Source: Prevotella sp. (lineage in GTDB: Bacteria > Bacteroidota > Bacteroidia > Bacteroidales > Bacteroidaceae). From it: a stretch of DNA of 64,000 bases. The first letter of the stretch is position 1. The number at the start of each line of letters is the position of its first letter. The translations under genes and the position numbers were made by a program. The notes beneath the pieces were generated by a model, which saw only the letters and a list, made by a program, of their open reading frames with translations, made no database searches and was not told the origin of the DNA. This document shows, in pieces, positions 51,548 to 58,821 of the stretch. The DNA is taken from the NCBI GenBank assembly GCA_017458005.1, contig JAFTGH010000054.1, forward strand, positions 1 to 64,000. The letters are read 5' to 3'.

Positions 51548-51949
51548 TTACTCCGACAAGGGAGCCTGTTTTCGGTAAGCAAGACCTGTCACATGACAAA
51601 GCAAGCGACCTTCTTGATTAGTGATACGCACCTCTACAGCAGGTATCTTATGATGGTCTGCGATCTCTACCGCCTCAGCAGTCAGCACGTCACCCTCATG
51701 GGCTGAGGCAAGATACATAATATTGTTCTGTATCCCAAAGGTTAACTGACCACGACTGTTCATCACTGCCGCCAAGGCTAAGTCCGCAAGGGTGAAAAGC
51801 GCACCTCCCTGACAAACCCCACCAGCGTTCAGATGCTCATGGGTTACTGTCATCGTTGCTATCGCTTTCCCTTCCGTCAATGCTACGATACGACATCCTG
51901 CCCCTGCGGCAAAACGGTCGTTAGTATTTAAAAACTGTTGAATACCCAT
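51548..51949 (-). CDS. PaaI-family hotdog thioesterase
   Basis: A 133-residue hotdog-fold protein with the PaaI pattern: HLNAGGVCQGGALFTLADLALAAVMN (the HxNxxGxxxGG region around the active site) and the typical beta-sheet sequence VLTAEAVEIADHHKIPAVEVRITNQEG. It hydrolyses acyl-CoA thioesters, possibly phenylacetyl-CoA-related ones, but the substrate is not readable. It is transcribed from TAATTTTG at 51974-51981, divergent from the trp leader. Confidence 0.88.
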   Translation of the reverse strand: MGIQQFLNTNDRFAAGAGCRIVALTEGKAIATMTVTHEHLNAGGVCQGGALFTLADLALAAVMNSRGQLTFGIQNNIMYLASAHEGDVLTAEAVEIADHHKIPAVEVRITNQEGRLLCHVTGLAYRKQAPLSE

Positions 51950-51973
51950 CCCTTTAATCTTTACATTTCGTCG

Positions 51974-51981
51974 GCAAAATT
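51974..51981 (-). promoter_or_regulatory. -7 box of the thioesterase gene (TAATTTTG)
   Basis: Lies 24 bases before the ATG at 51949. The divergent trp promoter is 65 bases away. Confidence 0.55.
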
Positions 51982-52045
51982 ACATTTTTTATTTCAATTA
52001 GTAAAAATAATGTGCAAAAAGTTTGCGGATTAAAAGAATTATATG

Positions 52046-52053
52046 TACTTTTG
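52046..52053 (+). promoter_or_regulatory. trp operon promoter, -7 box TACTTTTG
   Basis: TTTG at 52022-52025, a 20-base spacer and TACTTTTG. It gives a leader of about 180 bases before trpB that contains the attenuator. Confidence 0.75.
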
Positions 52054-52084
52054 CAGCGGAAACATAAAAACTCCAGAATATAAT

Positions 52085-52135
52085 ATGACAAGATTGATGA
52101 ATGCATGGTGGTGGCGTAACTCGAGATTGAAATAG
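52085..52135 (+). CDS. trpL: trp leader peptide with three consecutive Trp codons
   Basis: A 16-residue reading frame, MTRLMNAWWWRNSRLK, ending at TAG 52133-52135. The TGG TGG TGG run at 52106-52114 is the sensing site. It lies between the trp promoter and a terminator in front of trpB, exactly where an attenuation leader belongs. When charged tRNA-Trp is short, the ribosome would stall at the run. Confidence 0.88.
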   Translation: MTRLMNAWWWRNSRLK

Positions 52136-52205
52136 TCGCGGGGGTACGAAGCCATGTGTGTTCCACAGAGATAAGGGCTCGTCGTTTACGCGGCGAGCCT
52201 TTTTT
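52101..52205 (+). promoter_or_regulatory. trp attenuator (alternative leader RNA structures)
   Basis: Three exclusive pairings can be drawn. Stem 1:2 pairs 52101-52108 (covering the first Trp codon) with 52152-52159, 8 bp including two G-U. Antiterminator 2:3 pairs 52146-52153 with 52176-52182, 7 bp with one bulge. Terminator 3:4 pairs 52176-52184 with 52191-52199. Segments 2 and 3 are shared as in classical attenuators, so ribosome stalling would favour 2:3 and read-through. Confidence 0.8.
52176..52205 (+). terminator. trp attenuator terminator
   Basis: GGCTCGTCG with CGGCGAGCC (9 bp, one T-G wobble, 6-base loop), followed by six T residues, 34 bases before trpB. Confidence 0.88.
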
Positions 52206-52238
52206 AGTATCAAGGTTAAAAACTTAACAACAAAATAG

Positions 52239-53447
52239 ATGAAACAAACATTTTTAGTCGACGAGAAAGGATTCTATGGAGAATTTGGTGGAGCATACGT
52301 TCCTGAGATTCTCTATGCTACCGTCGAGAAACTAAGAGAGGAGTACCTGCCGATTATCGAGTCGGAGGAGTTTAAGAAGGAGTACATGCAACTGCTGCGT
52401 GATTACGTCGGTCGTCCGTCCCCACTCTACTATGCCAAGCGAATGAGTGAGAAGTACGGTTGTCAACTCTATCTGAAACGAGAGGACTTGAACCACACTG
52501 GTGCCCATAAGATCAACAACACCATCGGTCAGATCCTGTTGGCGAAGAAGATGGGTAAGAAACGAATCATCGCAGAGACGGGAGCGGGACAACATGGAGT
52601 GGCAACCGCTACGGTCTGTGCGCTGATGGACATGCCTTGCGTCGTGTATCAAGGAGCCTTAGACGTGGAGCGCCAGCATGTCAACGTGGAGCGTATGAAG
52701 ATGCTGGGGGCAGAGGTTCGTCCCGTCAAGACGGGCAACTGGACTTTGAAGGATGCCACCAATGAGGCTATCCGTGACTGGTGCTGTCATCCTGCCGACA
52801 CCTTTTATATAATAGGTAGTACTGTCGGTCCACACCCCTACCCTGACATGGTGGCTCGCCTGCAGAGTGTCATCTCCGCAGAGATAAAAGAGCAATTACA
52901 GGAGAAGATTGGCAGGGACTACCCCGATATTCTGATGGCATGCGTCGGAGGTGGCAGCAATGCGGCAGGCACCATCTATCATTATATTGACGACGAGCGA
53001 GTAAAGATCATCCTTGCCGAGGCAGGAGGACTGGGTGCTGACACTGGACATACCGCTGCCACGATACACGCAGGACGACTGGGCATCCTCCATGGCTCTA
53101 AGACCCTCGTCATGCAAACCCCTGACGGACAGATTATCGAGGCGGAGTCTATCTCGGCAGGACTTGACTATCCTGGCATCGGACCGATGCACGCCAACCT
53201 CGCTTCCCAACATCGTGCCACCGTTTACTCTATCAACGATGATGAGGCAGTGAAAGCGGCTTATGAGTTGACTCGCATGGAGGGTATCATCCCCGCTTTG
53301 GAGAGTGCCCATGCCATTGCCGCCCTCAGTAAGATCACCTTTAAGAAAGACGATGTCGTCGTCCTGACCGTCAGCGGACGTGGTGACAAAGATGTTGAGA
53401 CCTATCTATCACATAAAGAAATGGCTGGAGAATATGGAAACTTTTAA
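52239..53447 (+). CDS. trpB: Tryptophan synthase beta chain
   Basis: A 402-residue PLP enzyme. K91 in NHTGAHKINN binds the cofactor, ETGAGQHGVATA follows, and CVGGGSNAAGTIYHY binds the phosphate. It condenses indole and serine to tryptophan, working with TrpA, which is encoded at the far end of the operon. It is the first gene after the attenuator. Its last codons overlap trpE by 14 bases. Confidence 0.97.
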   Translation: MKQTFLVDEKGFYGEFGGAYVPEILYATVEKLREEYLPIIESEEFKKEYMQLLRDYVGRPSPLYYAKRMSEKYGCQLYLKREDLNHTGAHKINNTIGQILLAKKMGKKRIIAETGAGQHGVATATVCALMDMPCVVYQGALDVERQHVNVERMKMLGAEVRPVKTGNWTLKDATNEAIRDWCCHPADTFYIIGSTVGPHPYPDMVARLQSVISAEIKEQLQEKIGRDYPDILMACVGGGSNAAGTIYHYIDDERVKIILAEAGGLGADTGHTAATIHAGRLGILHGSKTLVMQTPDGQIIEAESISAGLDYPGIGPMHANLASQHRATVYSINDDEAVKAAYELTRMEGIIPALESAHAIAALSKITFKKDDVVVLTVSGRGDKDVETYLSHKEMAGEYGNF

Positions 53448-54834
53448 GTATACGACCACCTCACGCACCATCCTCGCCGACCTCTATACGCCCGTCGGTG
53501 TCTATATGCGGTTGCGTGACATCTACCCGCAGAGTGCCTTGATGGAGAGTTCTGACTATCATGACAAAGACAACTCCCGCTCATTTATCGGCATCAACCC
53601 CATTGCCTCCGTGGCAATCGGTCATGGCGAGGCTATTGTCAACTTCCCCGACGGCAGTCACGAGCAACACGCCATCACTGCGAACTATGGTACGGCAGAG
53701 GCTATCCATGCACTGATTGACCGTATTCAGGTGGAGGGTGAGTATGCAGACTTCTGTGGGCTCTATGGCTACACCTCATTTAATGCCGTGCGCTATTTTG
53801 AGAATATCGCCGTGAAAGACGAGACCCAAGAGAAGAACGATGCCCCTGACATGCTATACATCTTATATAAGGATATCATCGTCTTTGACCATTTCAATAA
53901 TCAGTTGACGATTGTCAGTCTCTCCGAGAACGCTGACAACTCCGAGATCACCGAGATTCTCCGGGCGATGAACAAGGCGAACATACAGGCCTATGACTTT
54001 CATCCTGTCGGAGAGACGACAAGTCCTTTGACCGACGAGGAGCATAAGGCAAACATCCGCCGTGGCATCAAGCACTGTCTGCGTGGTGATGTGTTCCAGA
54101 TCGTGCTCTCCCGACGCTTTATCCAGAAATACGAGGGGGACGACTTCAAACTCTATCGCGCCCTGAGAAGCATCAATCCCTCACCCTATCTTTTCTATTT
54201 CGACTTTGGCGGTTTCCGCATCTTCGGCTCTTCCCCTGAGACGCATTGTCGTATCGAGGGGCATAAAGCCTATATCGATCCGATTGCCGGAACGACCAAG
54301 AGGACTGGTGATGCGGAGAAAGACCGTGAGGGAGCGGAATATCTACGCAAAGACCCCAAGGAGAACGCTGAGCATGTCATGCTGGTTGACCTTGCTCGCA
54401 ACGACCTAAGCCGCAACTGCCATGGCGTGAAGGTCGACTTCTACAAGGATCTGCAATACTACTCCCATGTCATCCACCTCGTATCCCGTGTCTCTGGTGA
54501 GTTGGACGAAGGTGCAGACCCTATCAAGGCATTCATCGACACCTTCCCTGCCGGCACGCTGAGCGGTGCCCCCAAGGTAAGAGCCATGCAACTCATCAGT
54601 GAGTATGAGCCACACAACCGCGGTGCCTATGGTGGATGTATCGGTTATATCGGCTTAAACGGAAGCCTCAACCAAGCAATCACCATCCGCACTTTCGTGT
54701 CTCGCAACAATGAGTTATGGTTCCAGGCTGGTGGTGGTATCGTGGCTAAGAGCGATGAGGAATACGAACTACAGGAGGTGAACAACAAACTCGGTGCCTT
54801 GCGCCGTGCCATTCTCCTGGCAGAAAACATGTAA
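53434..54834 (+). CDS. trpE: Anthranilate synthase component I
   Basis: A 466-residue chorismate-binding enzyme. C-terminal motifs include RRFIQKYEGDDFKLYRALR, SPETHCRIEGHKAYIDPIAGTTKRTGDAEKDREGA and GCIGYIG. With TrpG it converts chorismate and glutamine to anthranilate, and it is normally feedback-inhibited by tryptophan. ATG 53434 is preferred; a longer in-frame start at 53380 lies deep in trpB and adds no conserved sequence. The overlap with trpB implies coupled translation. Confidence 0.95.
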   Translation: METFKYTTTSRTILADLYTPVGVYMRLRDIYPQSALMESSDYHDKDNSRSFIGINPIASVAIGHGEAIVNFPDGSHEQHAITANYGTAEAIHALIDRIQVEGEYADFCGLYGYTSFNAVRYFENIAVKDETQEKNDAPDMLYILYKDIIVFDHFNNQLTIVSLSENADNSEITEILRAMNKANIQAYDFHPVGETTSPLTDEEHKANIRRGIKHCLRGDVFQIVLSRRFIQKYEGDDFKLYRALRSINPSPYLFYFDFGGFRIFGSSPETHCRIEGHKAYIDPIAGTTKRTGDAEKDREGAEYLRKDPKENAEHVMLVDLARNDLSRNCHGVKVDFYKDLQYYSHVIHLVSRVSGELDEGADPIKAFIDTFPAGTLSGAPKVRAMQLISEYEPHNRGAYGGCIGYIGLNGSLNQAITIRTFVSRNNELWFQAGGGIVAKSDEEYELQEVNNKLGALRRAILLAENM

Positions 54835-54858
54835 CCCATTAAACCCAATAATCCCATT

Positions 54859-55422
54859 ATGAAAATAGTCATCATAGATAACTACGACTCTTTCACCTAT
54901 AACCTCGCCCATTTGGTGAAAGAATTAGGGGCAGAGGTCACCGTCTACAGGAACGACCAGTTTGAGTTATCTCAACTGGAGCCCTTTAGCAAGATTATCC
55001 TATCACCAGGACCTGGCATCCCCTCTGAGGCAGGACTACTGCTGGACGTTATCAAAACCTATGCCGGCAAGAAGCCTATCCTCGGCGTATGCCTCGGTCA
55101 TCAGGCTATCGGTGAGGTCTTTGGTGGTCAGTTGGAGAACCTCAGTGATGTCTTCCATGGAGTAGCCACAGAAGGAACCCAGTTGGGCAACGACGAGATT
55201 TTCTCTGGACTACCCTCCCGTATCACCATGGGACGCTACCACTCCTGGGTGGTCAGTAAGGAGCACTTCCCTGACTGTCTCGAAGTGACCGCCGAGAGTG
55301 ACGAGGGACAGATTATGGCACTCAAGCACAAGACCCTCAACATCCGAGGCATCCAGTTCCACCCCGAGAGTGTCCTGACTCCCGACGGACGCAAGATGCT
55401 CCAGAACTGGCTCTACCTCTAA
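54859..55422 (+). CDS. trpG: Anthranilate synthase component II (glutamine amidotransferase)
   Basis: A 187-residue class I amidotransferase: IIDNYDSFTYNLAHLV start, SPGPGIPSEAG oxyanion strand, nucleophile C78 in GVCLGHQAIGE and FHPESVLTP with the catalytic His-Glu. It supplies ammonia to TrpE. It is a stand-alone protein, not fused to TrpD. A 24-base CCCATT-rich spacer separates it from trpE. Confidence 0.96.
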   Translation: MKIVIIDNYDSFTYNLAHLVKELGAEVTVYRNDQFELSQLEPFSKIILSPGPGIPSEAGLLLDVIKTYAGKKPILGVCLGHQAIGEVFGGQLENLSDVFHGVATEGTQLGNDEIFSGLPSRITMGRYHSWVVSKEHFPDCLEVTAESDEGQIMALKHKTLNIRGIQFHPESVLTPDGRKMLQNWLYL

Positions 55423-55428
55423 TCGTAT

Positions 55429-55476
55429 ATCGCTATATCGCAATATCGTTATATCGCAACATCGCTATATCGCAAC
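55429..55476 (+). repeat. Three tandem 16-bp repeats between trpG and trpD
   Basis: ATCGCTATATCGCAAT, ATCGTTATATCGCAAC, ATCGCTATATCGCAAC in a row, filling most of the trpG-trpD gap. No promoter or terminator signal is visible inside. Confidence 0.9.
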
Positions 55477-55490
55477 AAAAATAATTAAAT

Positions 55491-56501
55491 ATGAAACAGA
55501 CAATGAAAGACATCCTCAATAGGATGCTCAACCACGAGGAACTCTCTCGTGAGGAAATGAAGAACATTCTGATTGGTATCACACAAAGTGAGTACCCCAC
55601 CGAACAAATCACCGCCCTCTTGACGGCACTGCAGATGCGTGGTGTGACTGTTGACGAACTGCTCGGTTTCCGTGACGGAATCTTAGAGACGGGTGTCCCC
55701 GCCATCCTCAACGCCGACCGCTATATCGACGTGGTAGGTACGGGAGGCGACCGCAAGAACACGTTTAATATCTCCACCACCTCTTGTTTCGTCATTGCAG
55801 GTGCAGGCTATAAGGTTGCCAAGCATGGTAACTATGCGGCAACCTCCGTATCGGGTGCCTCTAATGTCATCCAACACCATGGCATCAAATTCACTGACGA
55901 CATCGACAAACTGAACCGTAGTCTTGATGAGGCAGGAATTGTCTATCTCCATGCCCAACTCTTCGCCAAGGCGATGAAGTTCGTCGGTCCTATCCGTAAG
56001 GCACTGCAGTTCCCCACGATATTTAATTTACTAGGTCCGCTAGTCAATCCTAGTCAACCACAATGTCAGTTGTTAGGTGTTGCCAACCTCGACCAGATGC
56101 GCTTATATAATAATGTGTATCAGAAGATAGGTATCGACTATGGCATCGTGAACTCTATCGACGGTTATGATGAGATCTCGCTGACCAGCGACTTCAAGGT
56201 AACGACCAACACTTACGAGCGCATTTTCAAACCACAGGACTTAGGCTTCGATATCGCCAAGCCAGAGGAAGTGGTGGGAGGTGCCACCGAGGAAGAGGCT
56301 GCCGCAATCTTCGATGCTGTATTGGAGAACCGCGCCCTTCCTGCCCAGAAGAATATCGTCCTTGCCAATGCCGCTTTTGGTATTCAGGTGTTGGAGAAAG
56401 GACAGAAATCTATCGAGGAGTGTATTGAGACAGCACGTGAGTCTATCGACAGCGGTAAGGCACTCGCTACCTTCAAGAAGTTCGCCGAGTTAAATTCATA
56501 A
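55491..56501 (+). CDS. trpD: Anthranilate phosphoribosyltransferase
   Basis: A 336-residue enzyme with DVVGTGGDRKNTFNISTTSCFVIAGAG (PRPP binding), KHGNYAATSVSGASNVIQHHG and FNLLGPLVNPSQPQCQLLGV. It joins anthranilate to phosphoribosyl pyrophosphate. The N-terminal helices (MKDILNRMLNHEELSREEMKNILIGI) are typical. Length is normal and all motifs are present. Confidence 0.97.
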   Translation: MKQTMKDILNRMLNHEELSREEMKNILIGITQSEYPTEQITALLTALQMRGVTVDELLGFRDGILETGVPAILNADRYIDVVGTGGDRKNTFNISTTSCFVIAGAGYKVAKHGNYAATSVSGASNVIQHHGIKFTDDIDKLNRSLDEAGIVYLHAQLFAKAMKFVGPIRKALQFPTIFNLLGPLVNPSQPQCQLLGVANLDQMRLYNNVYQKIGIDYGIVNSIDGYDEISLTSDFKVTTNTYERIFKPQDLGFDIAKPEEVVGGATEEEAAAIFDAVLENRALPAQKNIVLANAAFGIQVLEKGQKSIEECIETARESIDSGKALATFKKFAELNS

Positions 56502-56516
56502 CCACCCATTAGCCCC

Positions 56517-57317
56517 ATGGACATCCTACAAGAAATCGTAGCCCACAAGCGCGTAGAGGTGGAACGCTTCAAGCAACAACTCTCCGAAAGGGACCTCCAC
56601 CGTCGAGTAGAGGCAATCCTCGACTTCAGCGTACCCTCCATGTCGAAGGCGTTGACAGAATCAGCGTCGGGCATCATCGCCGAGTTCAAGCGCCGCTCTC
56701 CTTCCAAAGGATGGATCAAAGAAGAGGGAAAGGCAGAGGAGATTCCCCTCTCCTATCAAAACAATGGTGCTACGGCACTCTCCATTCTCACAGACGAGAA
56801 ATATTTTGGAGGTAAGGATGAGTTCATCCGCACGGCACGCCATGCAGGAGTACAAATACCCATCCTCTATAAGAACTTCATCATTGATGAGTACCAACTC
56901 TTCCAGGCACGTCTCTGCGGAGCATCAGCAGCATTGCTGATTGCCGCCGACCTTACAAAGAAGGAGTGTCAGTCTCTCCTCCAGACCGCCCATGAACTGG
57001 GGTTGGAAGTCTTATTGGAGATGCACGGTGAGGAGGAACTGGAGTATGCCGAACTGGAACCCGACATGTGTGGTATCAACAACCGTAACCTCGGCTCTTT
57101 CATCACGGATGTCAACAATAGTTACCGACTTGCCGAACTCCTCCCGAGAGAAGCCGTCAAGGTCAGCGAGAGCGGTATCTCCAATCCTACCACGGTCCGT
57201 GAGTTGCGGGAGGCAGGCTTCCGTGGATTCCTGATTGGCGAGACTTTCATGAAGACTCCAGACCCTGGCAAGGCTCTAAGTGATTTCATCACTCAAATCC
57301 GCCCATCAAACCCATGA
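56517..57317 (+). CDS. trpC: Indole-3-glycerol-phosphate synthase
   Basis: A 266-residue TIM barrel: IIAEFKRRSPSKGWI (catalytic lysine region), ALSILTDEKYFGG, LYKNFIIDEYQLFQARLCGA, EVLLEMHGEEELEYA and GINNRNLGSF. It closes the indole ring of the pathway intermediate. It is single-function; TrpF is separate. Its TGA overlaps the trpF ATG (ATGA), so the two are translationally coupled. Confidence 0.97.
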   Translation: MDILQEIVAHKRVEVERFKQQLSERDLHRRVEAILDFSVPSMSKALTESASGIIAEFKRRSPSKGWIKEEGKAEEIPLSYQNNGATALSILTDEKYFGGKDEFIRTARHAGVQIPILYKNFIIDEYQLFQARLCGASAALLIAADLTKKECQSLLQTAHELGLEVLLEMHGEEELEYAELEPDMCGINNRNLGSFITDVNNSYRLAELLPREAVKVSESGISNPTTVRELREAGFRGFLIGETFMKTPDPGKALSDFITQIRPSNP

Positions 57318-57952
57318 TTATCAAGGTCTGTGGTATGCGCGACCCTGAGAACATACGCGCAGTCAGTGAACTCGACATCCAGTGGCTCGGAATGATCTTC
57401 TGGGAAAAATCCAGTCGCAATGTCAGTAAGAAGCCTTCTTACCTTCCCACCAAGCAGAAGCGTGTCGGTGTCTTCGTGGATGCCACGATTGAGGAAGTGA
57501 TGGGAAAGGTACAGGAATACACCCTTGACATCATCCAACTGCATGGCAAGGAAAGCCCCGCCTACATCCAGACGCTCCGTCCCCTATGCGGCGACCGTGT
57601 CGCCGCCATCATCAAGGCACTGAACATCGCCACCAAAGAGGACTTGGAGCAAACGAAGCCGTACATGGATGTCGTCGACTATTTCCTCTTCGATACTAAG
57701 GCGAAGATGGTAGGTGGCAACGGCACGAAATTCGACTGGTCGGTACTCACGGAATACAAAGGCACTACCCCCTTTATCCTCAGTGGCGGCATTGGACCTG
57801 ATGACGCTGACAAAGTGAAGGCATTCCACCACCCGCAGTTAGCAGGTATCGACCTCAACTCCCGCTTCGAGACTGCCCCTGCCCACAAGGATGTCAACGC
57901 CCTCCGAGACTTCCTCTCCTCATTAGCCCCACTAAACCCATTAAACCCATAA
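57314..57952 (+). CDS. trpF: Phosphoribosylanthranilate isomerase
   Basis: A 212-residue TIM barrel with KVCGMRDPENI (C6, catalytic cysteine), LGMIFWEKSSR, QLHGKESPAYIQTL, FLFDTKAKMVGGNGTKFDW and ILSGGIGPDD. It isomerises phosphoribosylanthranilate. The C-terminal residues PLNPLNP are encoded by a CCATTAAAC-type repeat that continues into the spacer to trpA, so the tail looks repeat-derived. Confidence 0.95.
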   Translation: MIIKVCGMRDPENIRAVSELDIQWLGMIFWEKSSRNVSKKPSYLPTKQKRVGVFVDATIEEVMGKVQEYTLDIIQLHGKESPAYIQTLRPLCGDRVAAIIKALNIATKEDLEQTKPYMDVVDYFLFDTKAKMVGGNGTKFDWSVLTEYKGTTPFILSGGIGPDDADKVKAFHHPQLAGIDLNSRFETAPAHKDVNALRDFLSSLAPLNPLNP

Positions 57953-57957
57953 TAATA

Positions 57958-58734
57958 ATGAACAAGATCAATAAACTCTTCTCAGAGAACAAAGACAAGA
58001 AATTACTTAGTCTCTATTTCTGTGCCGGTTGCCCTACCCTCGAAGGCACTGCCGATGTGATTAAGACCTTAGAGCGTCGTGGCATATCGATGATCGAGGT
58101 CGGCATTCCCTTCAGCGACCCGATGGCGGATGGTCCAGTCATTCAAGATGCCGCCACAACAGCCTTGAAGAACGGCATGAGCCTCCGTAAACTCTTTGCC
58201 CAACTGAAGGACATCAAGGAAGAGGTGAGTATTCCTTTAGTCCTGATGGGCTATCTGAATCCCATCATGCAGTATGGCATCGAAGCCTTCTGCCAGAGTT
58301 GTGTGGATAGTGGCGTGAGTGGTGTGATTATCCCCGACCTTCCGTTTAAGGACTATCAGGAGATCGTGAAACCTGTTGCCGACCGCTATGACATCCGTGT
58401 GATTATGCTTATCACGCCAGAGACCTCAGAGGAGCGCATCCGCTTCATCGACGAGCATACTGACGGCTTTATCTATATGGTATCCTCTGCCGCTATCACT
58501 GGCGCACAGAAGAGTTTCGACGAGGCGAAACAGGAGTATTTCCGTCGTATCAACGCCATGCAACTGCGCAATCCACGTATGATAGGTTTCGGTATCTCCA
58601 ACAAGCAGACACTGGAGGCGGCACAACAGAATGCCGCTGGTGCCATCATCGGATCGAAATTCGTCACCCTGCTCAGTGAGAGCAAAGATGCCGACGAGGC
58701 ATTAGATAAGTTGTTCGATGCCCTAGCACAATGA
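57958..58734 (+). CDS. trpA: Tryptophan synthase alpha chain
   Basis: A 258-residue TIM barrel with the catalytic glutamate E47 in MIEVGIPFSDPMADGP, the acidic IIPDLPFKDY and GFGISNKQTLEAAQQNAAGAIIGS. It splits indoleglycerol phosphate to indole for TrpB. Last gene of the trp operon, followed by an intrinsic terminator. Normal length. Confidence 0.97.
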   Translation: MNKINKLFSENKDKKLLSLYFCAGCPTLEGTADVIKTLERRGISMIEVGIPFSDPMADGPVIQDAATTALKNGMSLRKLFAQLKDIKEEVSIPLVLMGYLNPIMQYGIEAFCQSCVDSGVSGVIIPDLPFKDYQEIVKPVADRYDIRVIMLITPETSEERIRFIDEHTDGFIYMVSSAAITGAQKSFDEAKQEYFRRINAMQLRNPRMIGFGISNKQTLEAAQQNAAGAIIGSKFVTLLSESKDADEALDKLFDALAQ

Positions 58735-58759
58735 ACTTTATCTATAAATAATGTAAAAG

Positions 58760-58784
58760 AAGAGCGGTCATTCGCTCTTTTTTT
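58760..58784 (+). terminator. Intrinsic terminator after the trp operon
   Basis: AAGAGCG and CGCTCTT, 6-base loop, then seven T residues in all. Confidence 0.8.
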
Positions 58785-58785
58785 G

Positions 58786-58793
58786 TACCTTTG
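58786..58793 (+). promoter_or_regulatory. -7 box of the pectin gene pair (TACCTTTG)
   Basis: Directly behind the trp terminator, with a 28-base leader to ATG 58822. Confidence 0.7.
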
Positions 58794-58821
58794 TCCCCCG
58801 AAAACTACTAAAACAAAAGAT

